This document shows positions 9,429-19,137 of a stretch of 64,000 nucleotides of DNA, piece after piece. The first letter of the stretch is position 1. Each line of letters opens with the position of its first letter. Under the pieces are notes generated by a model, which made no database searches, was not told the DNA's origin, and saw nothing but the letters and a program-made list of their open reading frames with translations. The translations under genes were made by a program, and so were the position numbers. The DNA comes from Moritella sp. 5. Its GTDB lineage: Bacteria; Pseudomonadota; Gammaproteobacteria; Enterobacterales; Moritellaceae. The DNA lies in contig NZ_CP056122.1 of assembly GCF_018219455.1 (NCBI RefSeq), positions 3,224,001 to 3,288,000 of the forward strand, given 5' to 3'.

Positions 9429-12400
9429 TTATATTATTAACGCTGTATTATTTTCGATGCTACTCCGCTTACCGCGTTTTGCTAACGCGTAATAGAACAA
9501 CGGAGTCAGAATTAAACCGAATACGGTCACACCTATCATACCAGAGAACACAGCAACGCCCATTGCCTGACGCATTTCTGAGCCTGCACCCGTTGACAAC
9601 ACCATAGGCACAACACCCATGATAAAAGCGAACGACGTCATCAAGATAGGCCGTAAACGTAACCTTGCAGATTCTAAAATTGCATCCATCGTATCCATAC
9701 CCGAGTCCTGCTTTTCTTTGGCAAACTCAACAATCAAAATCGCATTTTTAGTGGCCAGTCCGACTAATACAATCAAGCCTATTTGAGTAAAGATGTTGTT
9801 ATCACCGCCATACAGAAGTACCCCACTGATTGCAGATAATATCGTCATCGGGATAATCAAGATGATCGCCAATGGTAAACTCAAGCTTTCATATTGCGCT
9901 GCTAATACCAAGAATACTAACAAGATAATCAATGGGAACACGAACATGCCAGTATCACCTGCGATGATCTGCTGGTACGTAATTTCAGTCCACTCATAGC
10001 TCATACCAATCGGTAAGGTCTCATCGAGGATCTTTTCAATCGCCGCTTGCGCCTGACCACTGCTGAAACCCGATGCTGGTCCCCCATTAATTTCGGCGGT
10101 AGTATAACCGTTATAGCGCATCACACGATCGGGGCCTGATGACTGCGTAATGGTAATAAATGAACCCAATGGCACCATATCACCCTGTTGATTAGGTACT
10201 TTAAACTGACTCACTTGTTCCGGTGTTTGTCGGAAGGATTCATCGGCTTGCATCTTCACCTGGTAGGTTCGGCCAAACAAGTTAAAATCATTCACGTAAC
10301 TCGAGCCCATATAGGTTTGCAAGGTTTGGAATACCTGGTCCAAAGATACCCCTTGTTGCTTGGCTTTAGTACGGTCAATATCTAAATCAAGTTGTGGTAC
10401 ATTGATTTGATAACTTGAAAATACCCCGGCCAGTTCGGGTGTTGCCCACGCTTTATATTGCACTGCTTGCGTTGCTTTATACAAGGCTTCATACCCTAAA
10501 TTGGCTTTGTCCTGAATTTGTAATCGGAAACCGCCAATCGTCCCAAGCCCTTGTACTGGCGGTGGGGGGAAGATGGCAATAAAAGCATCTTCAATACCGG
10601 CAAATTTTGCGTTCAGTTGTTGGGCTATGGCATTCGCACTCAAATCAGCCGTTGTTCGATTTTCAAACTTATCCAAGGTAACAAAAACAATACCTGAGTT
10701 AGGGCTGTTAGTGAAACCGTTAATACTTAATCCAGGAAATGCCACCGAATGTAATACCCCTGGATGATCAAGGGCAATATCGGACATTCTACGGATCACC
10801 GCATCGGTACGATCTAACGATGCAGCGTCAGGTAATTGGGCAAAAGCCACCAAGTATTGCTTGTCTTGTCCTGGTACGTAACCAGTCGGTGTTTGCGAAA
10901 ATTGCACACCCGTTAACGCCACTAAACCAAAATACAAGATACCGATAATACCGCCAAAACGAATGACTTTACGCACCAACCAGGTATAGCGTTCCGAGGC
11001 ACGATTAAACAAACGGTTAAACGGGGTAAATAACCAACCACCTAATAGTTTGTCCATCACACGGGTTAATCTGTCTTTCGGCTCATCGCGGCCTTTTAAC
11101 AATAACGCCGACAATGCTGGGCTTAATGTCAGTGAATTAATGGCCGAAATAAAGGTCGAGATAGTGATCGTTAACGCAAATTGCTTATAGAATTGCCCTG
11201 TTAAACCACTCATGAATGCAGTAGGAATAAATACCGCAGCGAGTACTAACGTCGTTGCCACAATCGGTCCGGTTACTTCTTTCATGGCTTTTTGCGTTGC
11301 CGCAACAGGGTCAAGACCCTCTTCAATATTACGTTCGACGTTTTCAACCACCACAATGGCGTCATCCACAACGATACCAATGGCTAACACCAACCCAAAT
11401 AAGGATAAAGCGTTTAATGAAAAACCCATGATATACATGAATGCAAACGTACCGACTAACGACACAGGCACCGCAACTAATGGAATGATAGAAGCACGCC
11501 ATGTTTGTAAAAACAACACGACCACTAACACCACAAGTAGTACCGCTTCAAACAAGGTTTTCACTACCGCTTCAATCGAACCACGTACAAATACCGTTGG
11601 GTCATAAACAATTGAATATTCTAGACCATCTGGGAAGTTCTGTGACAAACGAGCCATGGTAGCGCGTACATCATCCGATATCTGAATTGCATTAGAGCCA
11701 GATGCTTGGAACACCCCCATCGCAATTGCTTCTTTATTATCAAGTAATGAACGCAGTGCATACGTTTGCGCACCAAGCTCAACACGCGCGACATCTTTTA
11801 AGTGGATGATCTCGCCCTGCTCGCCAACACGAATAATAATGTCTTCAAATTCTTCTTGCGTCGATAAACGCCCTTTCACATTAATCAGTAACTGAAAATC
11901 TGCACCACTTGGCTGCGCACCTAAACTACCGGCTGCCGCTTGTTTATTCTGTTCACGTACCGCTTTTATAATATCTGCTGGTGCAAGTCCCAACGAAGCC
12001 ACTTTATTGGGATCTAACCAAATACGTAAACTGTATTCGCTCGCTCCAAACAAGTTTACCGCGCCGACACCTTCGATACGCGCTAATTCATCTTTTACAT
12101 TTAATGCTGCATAGTTAGATAAATACAACATGTCATAACGGTTATCAGGCGCAGTTAAATGCACCACCATGGTTAAATCCGGTGATGACTTTTCTGTGAC
12201 AACCCCTAAACGCTGTACCTCTTCAGGTAATCGCGGTGCCGCACGGTCAACACGACTTTGAACCTGGCTTTGCGCCTTATCAACATCGGTGCCGATCTCA
12301 AACGTAACCGTTAATTTTAACAGACCATCCGAGGTGGCTTGTGAAGACATGTACAACATGTTTTCCACCCCGTTAATGGCTTGCTCTAAGGGTGACGCGA

Positions 12401-12584
12401 CCGTTTCGGCAATCACTTTAGGATTCGCCCCCGGATAACTTGCCGATACAACCACGGTTGGTGGTACCACCTCGGGATATTCAGTGATCGGCATTAAACC
12501 AACGGATATCGCCCCCGAGATAAAAAACAGCAATGAGATCACCGCTGCAAAAATGGGTCTTTTAATGAAAAATTGAGAAAACAT
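9429..12584 (-). CDS. RND multidrug efflux transporter, AcrB/HAE1 type
   Basis: 1051 residues, the usual length for AcrB-type inner-membrane pumps. It begins MFSQFFIKRPIFAAV, the standard HAE1 opening. The proton-relay aspartates are present in helix 4 (GIVVDDAIVVVENVERN), and the relay lysine is in ATKNAILIVEFAKE. The protein would form a trimer that takes drugs or detergents from the periplasm and hands them to an outer-membrane channel. It lies 2 bases after its adaptor gene and has no outer-membrane factor next to it, so it presumably uses a TolC encoded elsewhere. A divergent TetR gene with palindromic operators suggests repression and induction by a substrate. Confidence 0.95.
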   Translation of the reverse strand: MFSQFFIKRPIFAAVISLLFFISGAISVGLMPITEYPEVVPPTVVVSASYPGANPKVIAETVASPLEQAINGVENMLYMSSQATSDGLLKLTVTFEIGTDVDKAQSQVQSRVDRAAPRLPEEVQRLGVVTEKSSPDLTMVVHLTAPDNRYDMLYLSNYAALNVKDELARIEGVGAVNLFGASEYSLRIWLDPNKVASLGLAPADIIKAVREQNKQAAAGSLGAQPSGADFQLLINVKGRLSTQEEFEDIIIRVGEQGEIIHLKDVARVELGAQTYALRSLLDNKEAIAMGVFQASGSNAIQISDDVRATMARLSQNFPDGLEYSIVYDPTVFVRGSIEAVVKTLFEAVLLVVLVVVLFLQTWRASIIPLVAVPVSLVGTFAFMYIMGFSLNALSLFGLVLAIGIVVDDAIVVVENVERNIEEGLDPVAATQKAMKEVTGPIVATTLVLAAVFIPTAFMSGLTGQFYKQFALTITISTFISAINSLTLSPALSALLLKGRDEPKDRLTRVMDKLLGGWLFTPFNRLFNRASERYTWLVRKVIRFGGIIGILYFGLVALTGVQFSQTPTGYVPGQDKQYLVAFAQLPDAASLDRTDAVIRRMSDIALDHPGVLHSVAFPGLSINGFTNSPNSGIVFVTLDKFENRTTADLSANAIAQQLNAKFAGIEDAFIAIFPPPPVQGLGTIGGFRLQIQDKANLGYEALYKATQAVQYKAWATPELAGVFSSYQINVPQLDLDIDRTKAKQQGVSLDQVFQTLQTYMGSSYVNDFNLFGRTYQVKMQADESFRQTPEQVSQFKVPNQQGDMVPLGSFITITQSSGPDRVMRYNGYTTAEINGGPASGFSSGQAQAAIEKILDETLPIGMSYEWTEITYQQIIAGDTGMFVFPLIILLVFLVLAAQYESLSLPLAIILIIPMTILSAISGVLLYGGDNNIFTQIGLIVLVGLATKNAILIVEFAKEKQDSGMDTMDAILESARLRLRPILMTSFAFIMGVVPMVLSTGAGSEMRQAMGVAVFSGMIGVTVFGLILTPLFYYALAKRGKRSSIENNTALII

Positions 12585-12586
12585 AT

Positions 12587-13810
12587 TTATCTCGCTACTC
12601 GTGTTAATACTAATTCGCGCGCTTGCTCTAATACTGCTTGATCATGGCGTAATGCCGATAAACTATCGGGTGTGGCCATCTCAACCATATTCGGTTCGAT
12701 TACCATATTTGGACGTACTTTTTGCAGTCCATTTACCACAATCTTGTCTTCAGCAGATAAACCTTGTGTCACGATCCGCAGGCCTTGCACTTTTTCACCC
12801 AGTGAAATACCACGGTATTGCAGTTTATTGTCAGCACCGACCACTAACACAAATTTGTTGTTTAAGTCAGTACCAATGGCTTTGTCGTCAATCAAAATAC
12901 CACTGTAAGTTGCACTGCCTGCAATACGTAATCGAGTAAATAGTCCCGGTAACAAATCATTGTCTAGATTCGCAAAGCGTGCTCTGACTCGGATCGTACC
13001 CGTGTTACGGTTAACCGCATTATCAACAAAATCAATCACACCGGTATGAGTAAAATCGCTTTCATTCGCCAGCCCCATAAATACCGGGTTACCATCAGAA
13101 CGTTGATCATTACGTTTATGCTGCGCCGTTAACTGCACATATTTAAGGTAAGTCTGTTCATCAACATCAAAATAGGCATACATATGCGCGGTTGATACAA
13201 GACTGGTTAACTGTGTTTTTCCCGCGGTCACATAGTTGCCCGTCGTCACACTGGCATAAGACACACGTCCCGAAATCGGCGCTTTAACATGGGTATAAGC
13301 AAGATCGAGTTCGGCACTCATTAGCGCGGCTTTAACCGAGGCGACTTCCGCCGTGGTTTGATGCATATTCGCTTGGCGAGTATCAATTAACTCTTCTGAC
13401 ACAGCGTTTTTCTTATATAATTTAAACGCGCGTTGATAATCATTCTTCGCCAACGTCTCTGCCACTGTCGCACTGCTTAATTTCGCTTTTAAGCGCTGTA
13501 CTTCTGCCGCAAAAACACTAGGATCGATTTGAAATAAAATAGCGCCTTTTTTCACTAAGGCCCCTTCATCAAAATTCACTGAATTGATATAACCAGACAC
13601 CCGAGGGATCAAGGTGACCTGTTCAGGTGCTTCTAAGCGGCCAGTAAATTCATCCCATTCCGTGACAGGCTCGTTTATCACCTTAGCAACACTCACTTTG
13701 GGTGCTGGTCGACTTTGGGATTGTGGCGATTGTTCACTACCACATGCGGTTAATACCAGCGCTGTTAAGCTAGTGATCATGAATGTGCGGAATATATTGC
13801 TTGTTCTCAT
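12587..13810 (-). CDS. RND efflux periplasmic adaptor lipoprotein (AcrA/MexA type)
   Basis: About 407 residues. ATG 13810 is the preferred start: AAGGGA lies 9 bases upstream, and the signal peptide then begins properly with MRTSNIF; the longer frame would need a TTG. The lipobox LTAC gives a lipidated cysteine near residue 23. The rest has the adaptor layout: a beta-barrel/lipoyl segment (GRLEAPEQVTLIPRVSGYI), a helical hairpin rich in Ala and Lys, the second lipoyl half (DLAYTHVKAPISGRVS) and a membrane-proximal domain. It links the pump to the outer-membrane channel. First gene of the efflux operon, facing the tetR-type gene. Confidence 0.93.
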   Translation of the reverse strand: MRTSNIFRTFMITSLTALVLTACGSEQSPQSQSRPAPKVSVAKVINEPVTEWDEFTGRLEAPEQVTLIPRVSGYINSVNFDEGALVKKGAILFQIDPSVFAAEVQRLKAKLSSATVAETLAKNDYQRAFKLYKKNAVSEELIDTRQANMHQTTAEVASVKAALMSAELDLAYTHVKAPISGRVSYASVTTGNYVTAGKTQLTSLVSTAHMYAYFDVDEQTYLKYVQLTAQHKRNDQRSDGNPVFMGLANESDFTHTGVIDFVDNAVNRNTGTIRVRARFANLDNDLLPGLFTRLRIAGSATYSGILIDDKAIGTDLNNKFVLVVGADNKLQYRGISLGEKVQGLRIVTQGLSAEDKIVVNGLQKVRPNMVIEPNMVEMATPDSLSALRHDQAVLEQARELVLTRVAR

Positions 13811-13934
13811 GTGATGGTGTCCCTTCGTTACACTGTTTTGCAATCAGCAAATCAAGATAATTAGTGTCAGTCGATATCGCGCTTATTGCACTGCATTGGT
13901 CTATCGTTACATACCAATTGATATGAACTGTAAC

Positions 13935-13972
13935 GTACCGACCGGTACAAATTATTATGTACCGATCGGTAT
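13935..13972. promoter_or_regulatory. Two TetR-type operator palindromes
   Basis: gtaccgaccggtac (13935-13948) and gtaccgatcggtat (13959-13972) are two copies of the same symmetric site, GTACCG-N2-CGGTAy, with centres 24 bases apart. They lie between the divergent TetR gene and the efflux operon, the standard place for an autoregulating TetR repressor. The pairing of site and regulator is inferred from position. Confidence 0.75.
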
Positions 13973-14086
13973 GTTATATATTTTTCAAATAGAGTCAATA
14001 GTTTTCGTCTGTAAAGACACTGGACAGAAGACAACACTCTGTCTATCCTATGCGCATAAATAAAGGTAATAAAAGGTCTAAAAAAT

Positions 14087-14692
14087 ATGTCTAAAACAAG
14101 TTGCGTTGGTCGCCCTAAAGGCTTCGATGTTGATGACGTCTTAGAGAAGGCATTAGCGGTATTTTGGGCTAAAGGTTATGAAGGTGCGTCACTCAGTGAT
14201 CTCACACAAGCAATGGGGATCAACAAGCCAAGCCTGTATTCAACATTTGGTAATAAAGAAGGATTGTTCCTTAAAGCAGTTGATTTATATGAACAAAGAC
14301 CTTGTAGTTATTTCCGCCCCGCATTAGAAGAAGCGACGGCCAAAGCGGTTATTACAGCCATGCTCAATGGTGCGGCGCAAAGTTTAGCTGATCACACTAA
14401 CCCACAAGGCTGCATGCTTATTCAAAGTGCGTTAACGGGGAGTGATGCCTGTAAATCAGTAAGACAAGCATTGATTGATCGCCGCCGGAATCATCAACAC
14501 GAATTAAAAATACGCTTGGAAGTTGCCCAACAACAAGGGGATTTGACCACGGCGTACAGTGCAGAATCACTTGCTCAATACTTAGCAACAATTATTCAGG
14601 GTATGACGATTCAGGCAACGAACTGCATCAGTGCAGCAGAATTACAGAACATCGCCGATCTCGCCCTCAGTCACTTCCCCGGATTAGAGTAA
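14087..14692 (+). CDS. TetR/AcrR family transcriptional repressor
   Basis: 201 residues, usual for the family. The N-terminal helix-turn-helix spans roughly residues 12-58: VLEKALAVFWAKGYEGAS, then a recognition helix in INKPSLYSTFGNKEGLF. The C-terminal part is all-helical and should bind the inducer; QGCMLIQSALTG is typical of AcrR-like members with a Cys in the ligand domain. It is divergent from the RND adaptor/pump genes with two palindromic sites between them, so it most likely represses the pump and itself until a substrate is bound. Confidence 0.92.
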   Translation: MSKTSCVGRPKGFDVDDVLEKALAVFWAKGYEGASLSDLTQAMGINKPSLYSTFGNKEGLFLKAVDLYEQRPCSYFRPALEEATAKAVITAMLNGAAQSLADHTNPQGCMLIQSALTGSDACKSVRQALIDRRRNHQHELKIRLEVAQQQGDLTTAYSAESLAQYLATIIQGMTIQATNCISAAELQNIADLALSHFPGLE

Positions 14693-14816
14693 TTTTATTC
14701 GACGACAATAGCGACAATAATACTTAATCACGATTTCGTATCGCCAGATCAGCGATACGCCTCCCCTCCTAATGTCTTATTTCACTCATTCACTCTTTTT
14801 CTATACCCGCTTTACT

Positions 14817-14849
14817 TTTTGTTGCTCCTGCAACAAAAGGATGTATAAT
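14817..14849 (+). promoter_or_regulatory. Promoter with overlapping palindrome (candidate MarR operator)
   Basis: A perfect inverted repeat ttttgttgc-tcct-gcaacaaaa (14817-14838) is followed at once by a -10 hexamer TATAAT (14844-14849), so the palindrome covers the -35 region. A further half-site gcaacaaaa lies just at the start of the next gene (from 14874). The operon's third gene is a MarR regulator, so this is the natural site for autorepression. Confidence 0.55.
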
Positions 14850-14882
14850 CAAACGTCCTATTTAGTTGTATGAGCAACAAAA

Positions 14883-15932
14883 GTGAAACATATCGTTTAT
14901 AAATCTATTATCTATGCCGTTTTGGCGATTACCATTGGCTTTTCTGCATTTTTGGTCACCTCTGACAATGTTCTTCCTTTTACGACTCAAGCGAGTTTGC
15001 ATAAAAATGTGGCCAATATTGCGCCTGAAGTAACAGGTGTAATCACTCAAGTCTATGTCGAGAACGGCCAACAGGTGCATACTGGCGAGCGTTTATTTTC
15101 TTTAGACAAAGCAGCGTATAAGCTAGCAGTGCGCCAAGCTGAAGCGGAACTACATTTGGCACAAGAAGCCAACTCGTCGAAGTTACAAACATTGACATCA
15201 GCAGTGCAAACCCTAAATCAGCGTCAAGCTGAATCTAACAATGCACATACCAAGTTACAACGTTATCAATCACTGTTTAATAAAGGCCTTATTACTCAGC
15301 AAGACGTTGAAGATGTACAACTCAGTTTTAATCTGTCTAAAAGTGCAGTGGCAATTGCAAAGGCAGAGATCCAACGTATTAAATCGACGCTTTCAGATCA
15401 CAACGATACTGCAGAGATTGAGTTTGCCATAGCCAAACTCGATCAAGCCAAACTTGCGCTTGCTAATACTGACGTAAAAGCCAAAAGCCAAGGTACAGTA
15501 AGTAACCTGCAATTGCAGGTGGGTAGTTATGTGGCAAAGGGCTCGGTGGCGTTATTTTTAGTTAATGAGTCCAGTAGTTGGCTTGGCGCTGATTTTAATG
15601 AAAAAGGAATGAGCTTGCTGGGTACAGGTACTAAAGTCGCGGTCGTATTTGATGCTATCCCGGGGCAGGTATTTAATGGCACATTGTTAAACCAAGATAG
15701 CGCCATTTATGATGCCTCTAATTTAACAAATCAACTATCAACGGTGAAGAATGATAATCGTTGGATCCGCGAACAACAAAAAATACGTACTCGTATACAA
15801 GTTGAGGGAATTGATACCGCATTAATGTCAGGCGCAAAAGCCAGTGTTATCGTACAAAATAGTAATAGCCTGCTGTCCGCTATCGGTTACAGCTGGATCA
15901 CCTTTGTTTCTTATTTTAGATATATTTATTAA
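14883..15932 (+). CDS. HlyD/EmrA-type membrane fusion protein
   Basis: 349 residues with a GTG start, an N-terminal membrane anchor (about 6-26), a biotinyl-lipoyl half (VANIAPEVTGVITQVYVENG), a long helical hairpin (about 75-190), the second half (ALANTDVKAKSQGTVSNLQL) and a beta-barrel. This is the EmrA/AaeA layout. It would form the periplasmic part of an efflux system. Its stop overlaps the start of the DUF2955 gene (TAATG), so the two are coupled partners. A regulatory palindrome sits upstream and a MarR gene closes the operon. Confidence 0.88.
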   Translation: MKHIVYKSIIYAVLAITIGFSAFLVTSDNVLPFTTQASLHKNVANIAPEVTGVITQVYVENGQQVHTGERLFSLDKAAYKLAVRQAEAELHLAQEANSSKLQTLTSAVQTLNQRQAESNNAHTKLQRYQSLFNKGLITQQDVEDVQLSFNLSKSAVAIAKAEIQRIKSTLSDHNDTAEIEFAIAKLDQAKLALANTDVKAKSQGTVSNLQLQVGSYVAKGSVALFLVNESSSWLGADFNEKGMSLLGTGTKVAVVFDAIPGQVFNGTLLNQDSAIYDASNLTNQLSTVKNDNRWIREQQKIRTRIQVEGIDTALMSGAKASVIVQNSNSLLSAIGYSWITFVSYFRYIY

Positions 15933-16960
15933 TGTCTCGGTCACTCAAGCCGAAAAGTAACCTGCAAGAGGCGCTGCGGATCACCTTCACAATTACCTTG
16001 TGTATGGTGTTGGGTAAAATACTTAACTTTAATACCCCAGTTTATCTGGCTTTATATCCAACCATGTTAATTACCAAAGGTAGAGACTTCTCTTGGCTGG
16101 CGATGTCACGGGCTCTCGCCCCCTCGCTTATATCTGCGGCACTGGCCGTCTTTGTCAGTGAGCTATTTTATGGTCATCCCTTTATCGTTTGGACGATCAG
16201 TTTACTCTTTTTCGATCAGCTACGACGTCGGGCTGATACACCGATTAAATTAGCTAAAATGATACTACCTTGTTTTCACTGGGTATTGATGGTGATATTT
16301 TCGCAAAGCGGTCATTTTGATATGCCAGGTATGCTCCGTGAATGCTTTGCCGCAATGGCGATTTCGGCTGCAGTGACAAAGTTGATGATTACTTTGTTTC
16401 CTGTATCTAAATTGGGTAAACTACCTCAGTTTAAACCCCAGCCAGTAACGTACGGCCACAGATTGGTCTCTTTAGCTTTAATCGGTTCTGGTTTAGCCTT
16501 GTTGCTGATTGTGGATATGTTACCCGCTACGTTTTGCATGGTACCTGTGATTGCAGCAGCGATTCAGTTTAATCGCGGCACGTTCATTGAGCTTGTAGAG
16601 CAGCGTTTTATCACTCAAATTGCAGGTTGTGCTATTGCTGGTATATTTATCTTTCTGATGGCTGGCCATCAAAGTACGCTCGGATTTTATGCATTATCAC
16701 TTGGTAGCATTATCTTTATACTGACGAGCAGTATGCTATCAACAACCGGGTTTACCAGTGGTGTTCATGCCGATACGTTATTAGCGACGATACTGCCAAT
16801 CCAACTTTATATGGGCAACAATAGCTTTGGTTTAGACAATACGTTTTTACGTGCGTGGCAACTCTTTATCACGTTGACTATCTTATTTATTGGTTATCGG
16901 TTAACCATTTCACGAGACAAACATGAGCAAGCAAATCACCCTAATCCCAGAATTAAATGA
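15932..16960 (+). CDS. DUF2955 membrane protein (FUSC/AaeB-like efflux component)
   Basis: 342 residues with about ten hydrophobic helices and a short basic loop near the middle. The opening (LRITFTITLCMVLGKIL, then TPVYLALYPTMLI) is typical of DUF2955 proteins, which are shorter relatives of the FUSC/AaeB aromatic-acid exporters. Paired with an EmrA-like partner it likely exports small organic acids or phenolics; the substrate is a guess from the family. It is coupled by a one-base overlap to the upstream gene and overlaps the MarR gene by 38 bases. Confidence 0.82.
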   Translation: MSRSLKPKSNLQEALRITFTITLCMVLGKILNFNTPVYLALYPTMLITKGRDFSWLAMSRALAPSLISAALAVFVSELFYGHPFIVWTISLLFFDQLRRRADTPIKLAKMILPCFHWVLMVIFSQSGHFDMPGMLRECFAAMAISAAVTKLMITLFPVSKLGKLPQFKPQPVTYGHRLVSLALIGSGLALLLIVDMLPATFCMVPVIAAAIQFNRGTFIELVEQRFITQIAGCAIAGIFIFLMAGHQSTLGFYALSLGSIIFILTSSMLSTTGFTSGVHADTLLATILPIQLYMGNNSFGLDNTFLRAWQLFITLTILFIGYRLTISRDKHEQANHPNPRIK

Positions 16961-17378
16961 GAATGTAGCCTTTATGATGGGACTCGCTTATAAGCAGTTC
17001 CGCACAATTTCGAATCAAAAACTCACTACCGAATTTGATATAACACTAGAGATGTTAGGCGCATTACGGGTATTAGATTATCTGGGTAAAGTACCGCAAC
17101 AAACCCTATCAACCGCACTGCACCGAGAACGTTCGGTAACCAAACGTTTAGTTGATAACTGCATTAAACGTGGGCTTATTGAAGTACACAAAAGTGATGA
17201 AAATAAAAAAGCCCGCTATCTCGCCCTTACTGCCGACGGCCTCACGACCAAAACAAATGCAGATATTATGCTGCATGCGTCAATTGCAGAATTCTACTCA
17301 CCACTAAGCAGTAGTGAATGTGATCAGTTGCTGTCAATATGCAAAAAACTGGTACAAGAAGGTGTGTGTATTGAGTAA
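16923..17378 (+). CDS. MarR family transcriptional regulator
   Basis: 151 residues with the MarR winged-helix layout: a dimerisation helix at the N-terminus, a recognition region around ALHRERSVTKRLVDNCIKRGLI, and a wing with the family's Asp/Arg signature (KSDENKKARYLALTADG). It is the last gene of the efflux operon and starts inside the end of the DUF2955 gene. The palindrome over the operon promoter at 14817-14838 is its likely target. MarR proteins of this setting usually release DNA on binding an aromatic acid. Confidence 0.9.
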   Translation: MSKQITLIPELNENVAFMMGLAYKQFRTISNQKLTTEFDITLEMLGALRVLDYLGKVPQQTLSTALHRERSVTKRLVDNCIKRGLIEVHKSDENKKARYLALTADGLTTKTNADIMLHASIAEFYSPLSSSECDQLLSICKKLVQEGVCIE

Positions 17379-17493
17379 CTCAATATTTACACTGATCTTA
17401 TATGTATCAATACATTATACTGCTACTATTACGCTTTAATGATGACTTACATCACCGCCCTAAAGGACAGTATTTTTCGTCAAAGGAGATAAA

Positions 17494-18312
17494 ATGAATA
17501 CGTTTACGATTGACAATAAAACAATGCACTATATCGACAAGGGTCAAGGCCCTGTGCTTATTTTGGGTCACAGCTATTTGTGGGATAGTGAAATGTGGGC
17601 ACCTCAGCTTGATGCATTAAGCCAACATTATCGCTGTATTGTTCCTGACCTATGGGCTCATGGTAAATCGGACTACGCGCCAGAAAAAACAATCCGCCTG
17701 CAAGATTACGCACGCGATGTACTGGCGTTGATGGATCACTTGGCTATTAATGATTTTTCGATTATCGGTCTGTCTATTGGCGGTATGTGGGGCGCTGAAT
17801 TAACTATTATTGCGCCAGAACGTGTTAAATCATTAGTATTAATGGATAGCTTCGTAGGACTTGAGTCTGAAATTATGCGTACCAAATACTTAGGCATGCT
17901 TAGTGCAATTGATGACGCACAACAGGTTCCTGCACCATTGCTGGATATCATTACGCCAATGTTCTTTGCGCAAAATGCAGCAGAAGTAAACCCAGAGTTA
18001 GTCGCAAGGTTACGTAACTACCTTGTTAGCTTGGAAGGTGAACGCACTAAACAAATCACCAAAATGGGTCGCATGTTTATTACACGCCGTGATGCATTTG
18101 AAGATATCGAAAAATTCGCGTTACCAACATTGATTATTGTCGGTGAACAAGATGTTGCTCGCCCGCCATTAGAGTCGCACCTAATGCAAGATGCGATCTC
18201 GGATAGTGAACTGCTTGTGGTTAAAGATGCTGGACATATTTCGAACCTTGAACAACCAGCTGTCATTACAGCAAAATTGTTAAGCTTTATGGAAAGCGTA
18301 CACGCCGCATAA
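17494..18312 (+). CDS. Alpha/beta-fold hydrolase
   Basis: 272 residues, one full alpha/beta hydrolase domain with no signal peptide. The catalytic triad can be read as Ser94 (GLSIGG), Asp220 (GEQDVARP) and His248 (DAGHISNLEQP). The oxyanion loop is GHSYLWDSEMW, close to the haloalkane dehalogenase/3-oxoadipate enol-lactonase branch, but the nucleophile is Ser, which excludes dehalogenase. The substrate is not deducible. A strong ribosome site (AAAGGAG) precedes the start, and the gene has its own 5' gap of 115 bases, so it may be separate from the MarR operon. Confidence 0.88.
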   Translation: MNTFTIDNKTMHYIDKGQGPVLILGHSYLWDSEMWAPQLDALSQHYRCIVPDLWAHGKSDYAPEKTIRLQDYARDVLALMDHLAINDFSIIGLSIGGMWGAELTIIAPERVKSLVLMDSFVGLESEIMRTKYLGMLSAIDDAQQVPAPLLDIITPMFFAQNAAEVNPELVARLRNYLVSLEGERTKQITKMGRMFITRRDAFEDIEKFALPTLIIVGEQDVARPPLESHLMQDAISDSELLVVKDAGHISNLEQPAVITAKLLSFMESVHAA

Positions 18313-18339
18313 TTTGAACCGAACGGTGATAATGAAGAA

Positions 18340-18364
18340 ACAAGCACATGGATAATGTGCTTGT
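18340..18364. terminator. Hairpin after the hydrolase gene
   Basis: Perfect 10-base arms acaagcacat / atgtgcttgt with a 5-base loop, 28 bases past the hydrolase stop and facing the convergent small gene. No T-run follows on either strand, so termination efficiency is uncertain. Confidence 0.5.
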
Positions 18365-18407
18365 CATAGCTAATATCCTAAGGCCCCAAATCTCCCTATT
18401 AAATTAA

Positions 18408-18578
18408 TTAATAGCCAATGCGGCTACGACCACAAACGGCAACAATCTCGTTGTCAATCATCACCTCGGCACTACCATCCGCAGAATATTTAACGTTAAA
18501 CCGCGCCGAAAGATCCTTTAACTTAGCGGCATCTAAACATTGCAGCTCCGTTTTTATTGCATTCAATAAATTTTCCAT
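18408..18578 (-). CDS. Small protein of 56 residues, unknown
   Basis: An open frame of 56 codons, ATG 18578 to TAA 18408-18410, preceded by AGGA with an 8-base spacing, which is a good ribosome site. The protein begins MENLLNAIKTELQCL and ends CGRSRIGY; it is amphipathic, with two cysteines and no membrane segment. I do not recognise it. It lies on the same strand as two other small genes (19123-18761 and 19266-19138), though 180 bases after the nearer one. The ribosome site and amino-acid mix make it a probable real gene. Confidence 0.6.
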   Translation of the reverse strand: MENLLNAIKTELQCLDAAKLKDLSARFNVKYSADGSAEVMIDNEIVAVCGRSRIGY

Positions 18579-18760
18579 TTCATATGTCCTATTTGAGTTT
18601 ATACTGGTATTAATTGTGTTTTTAGAATGTTAACAGTCAATTCTTGACGGTAATTTTGATGTCTTGCTTTTACTGATATCACCGCGCCAATAACCTTGAT
18701 GAGTCCCACAACTAAAAACGTATGCAAAGTCTGCCCGATTCCACGTAAGTGCGATGAAAG

Positions 18761-19123
18761 TCATTTTTTTATTTCACTTATTTCATAAATTGGAATGGGG
18801 TGTCGAGCGATAAAAAAAGTGAAGCGGCTATCATCACCCATAATATAATTACCACTTGGTTTCGATAATTTATCAACACAGCCCAAATTGGATAACGGTC
18901 TTACTTTGCAATTATCATCATCATCACGCTCTAAGATTAGAACAGGAAAGATAGTATCAGGGAATCTAGTCAGGCTTACTCCACCAACTTTGTTTCTACA
19001 TTTCGGATCGAGCAATAGAAATTTATCTTCAACTTCCGACAAAATATTGCAGTCATTATTTTTTGTCGTACGTAACACTGACACTATCAATGCTTTGTAT
19101 GATTTAATTAATTCAACGTCCAT
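18761..19123 (-). CDS. Hypothetical protein, 120 residues
   Basis: A soluble protein with no signal or membrane segment, starting MDVELIKSYKALI. It has an acidic stretch (ERDDDDN) in the middle and three cysteines. No family recognised. It starts 14 bases after the stop of the 42-residue gene on the same strand, so the two are probably co-transcribed. Confidence 0.55.
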   Translation of the reverse strand: MDVELIKSYKALIVSVLRTTKNNDCNILSEVEDKFLLLDPKCRNKVGGVSLTRFPDTIFPVLILERDDDDNCKVRPLSNLGCVDKLSKPSGNYIMGDDSRFTFFIARHPIPIYEISEIKK

Positions 19124-19137
19124 GTATCACACCCTAC

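Noticed and set aside
11212-11607. 131-codon open frame on the plus strand
   Set aside because: It lies antisense to the RND transporter gene, is rich in Thr/Asn/Ser as expected of a shadow frame, and has no ribosome site.
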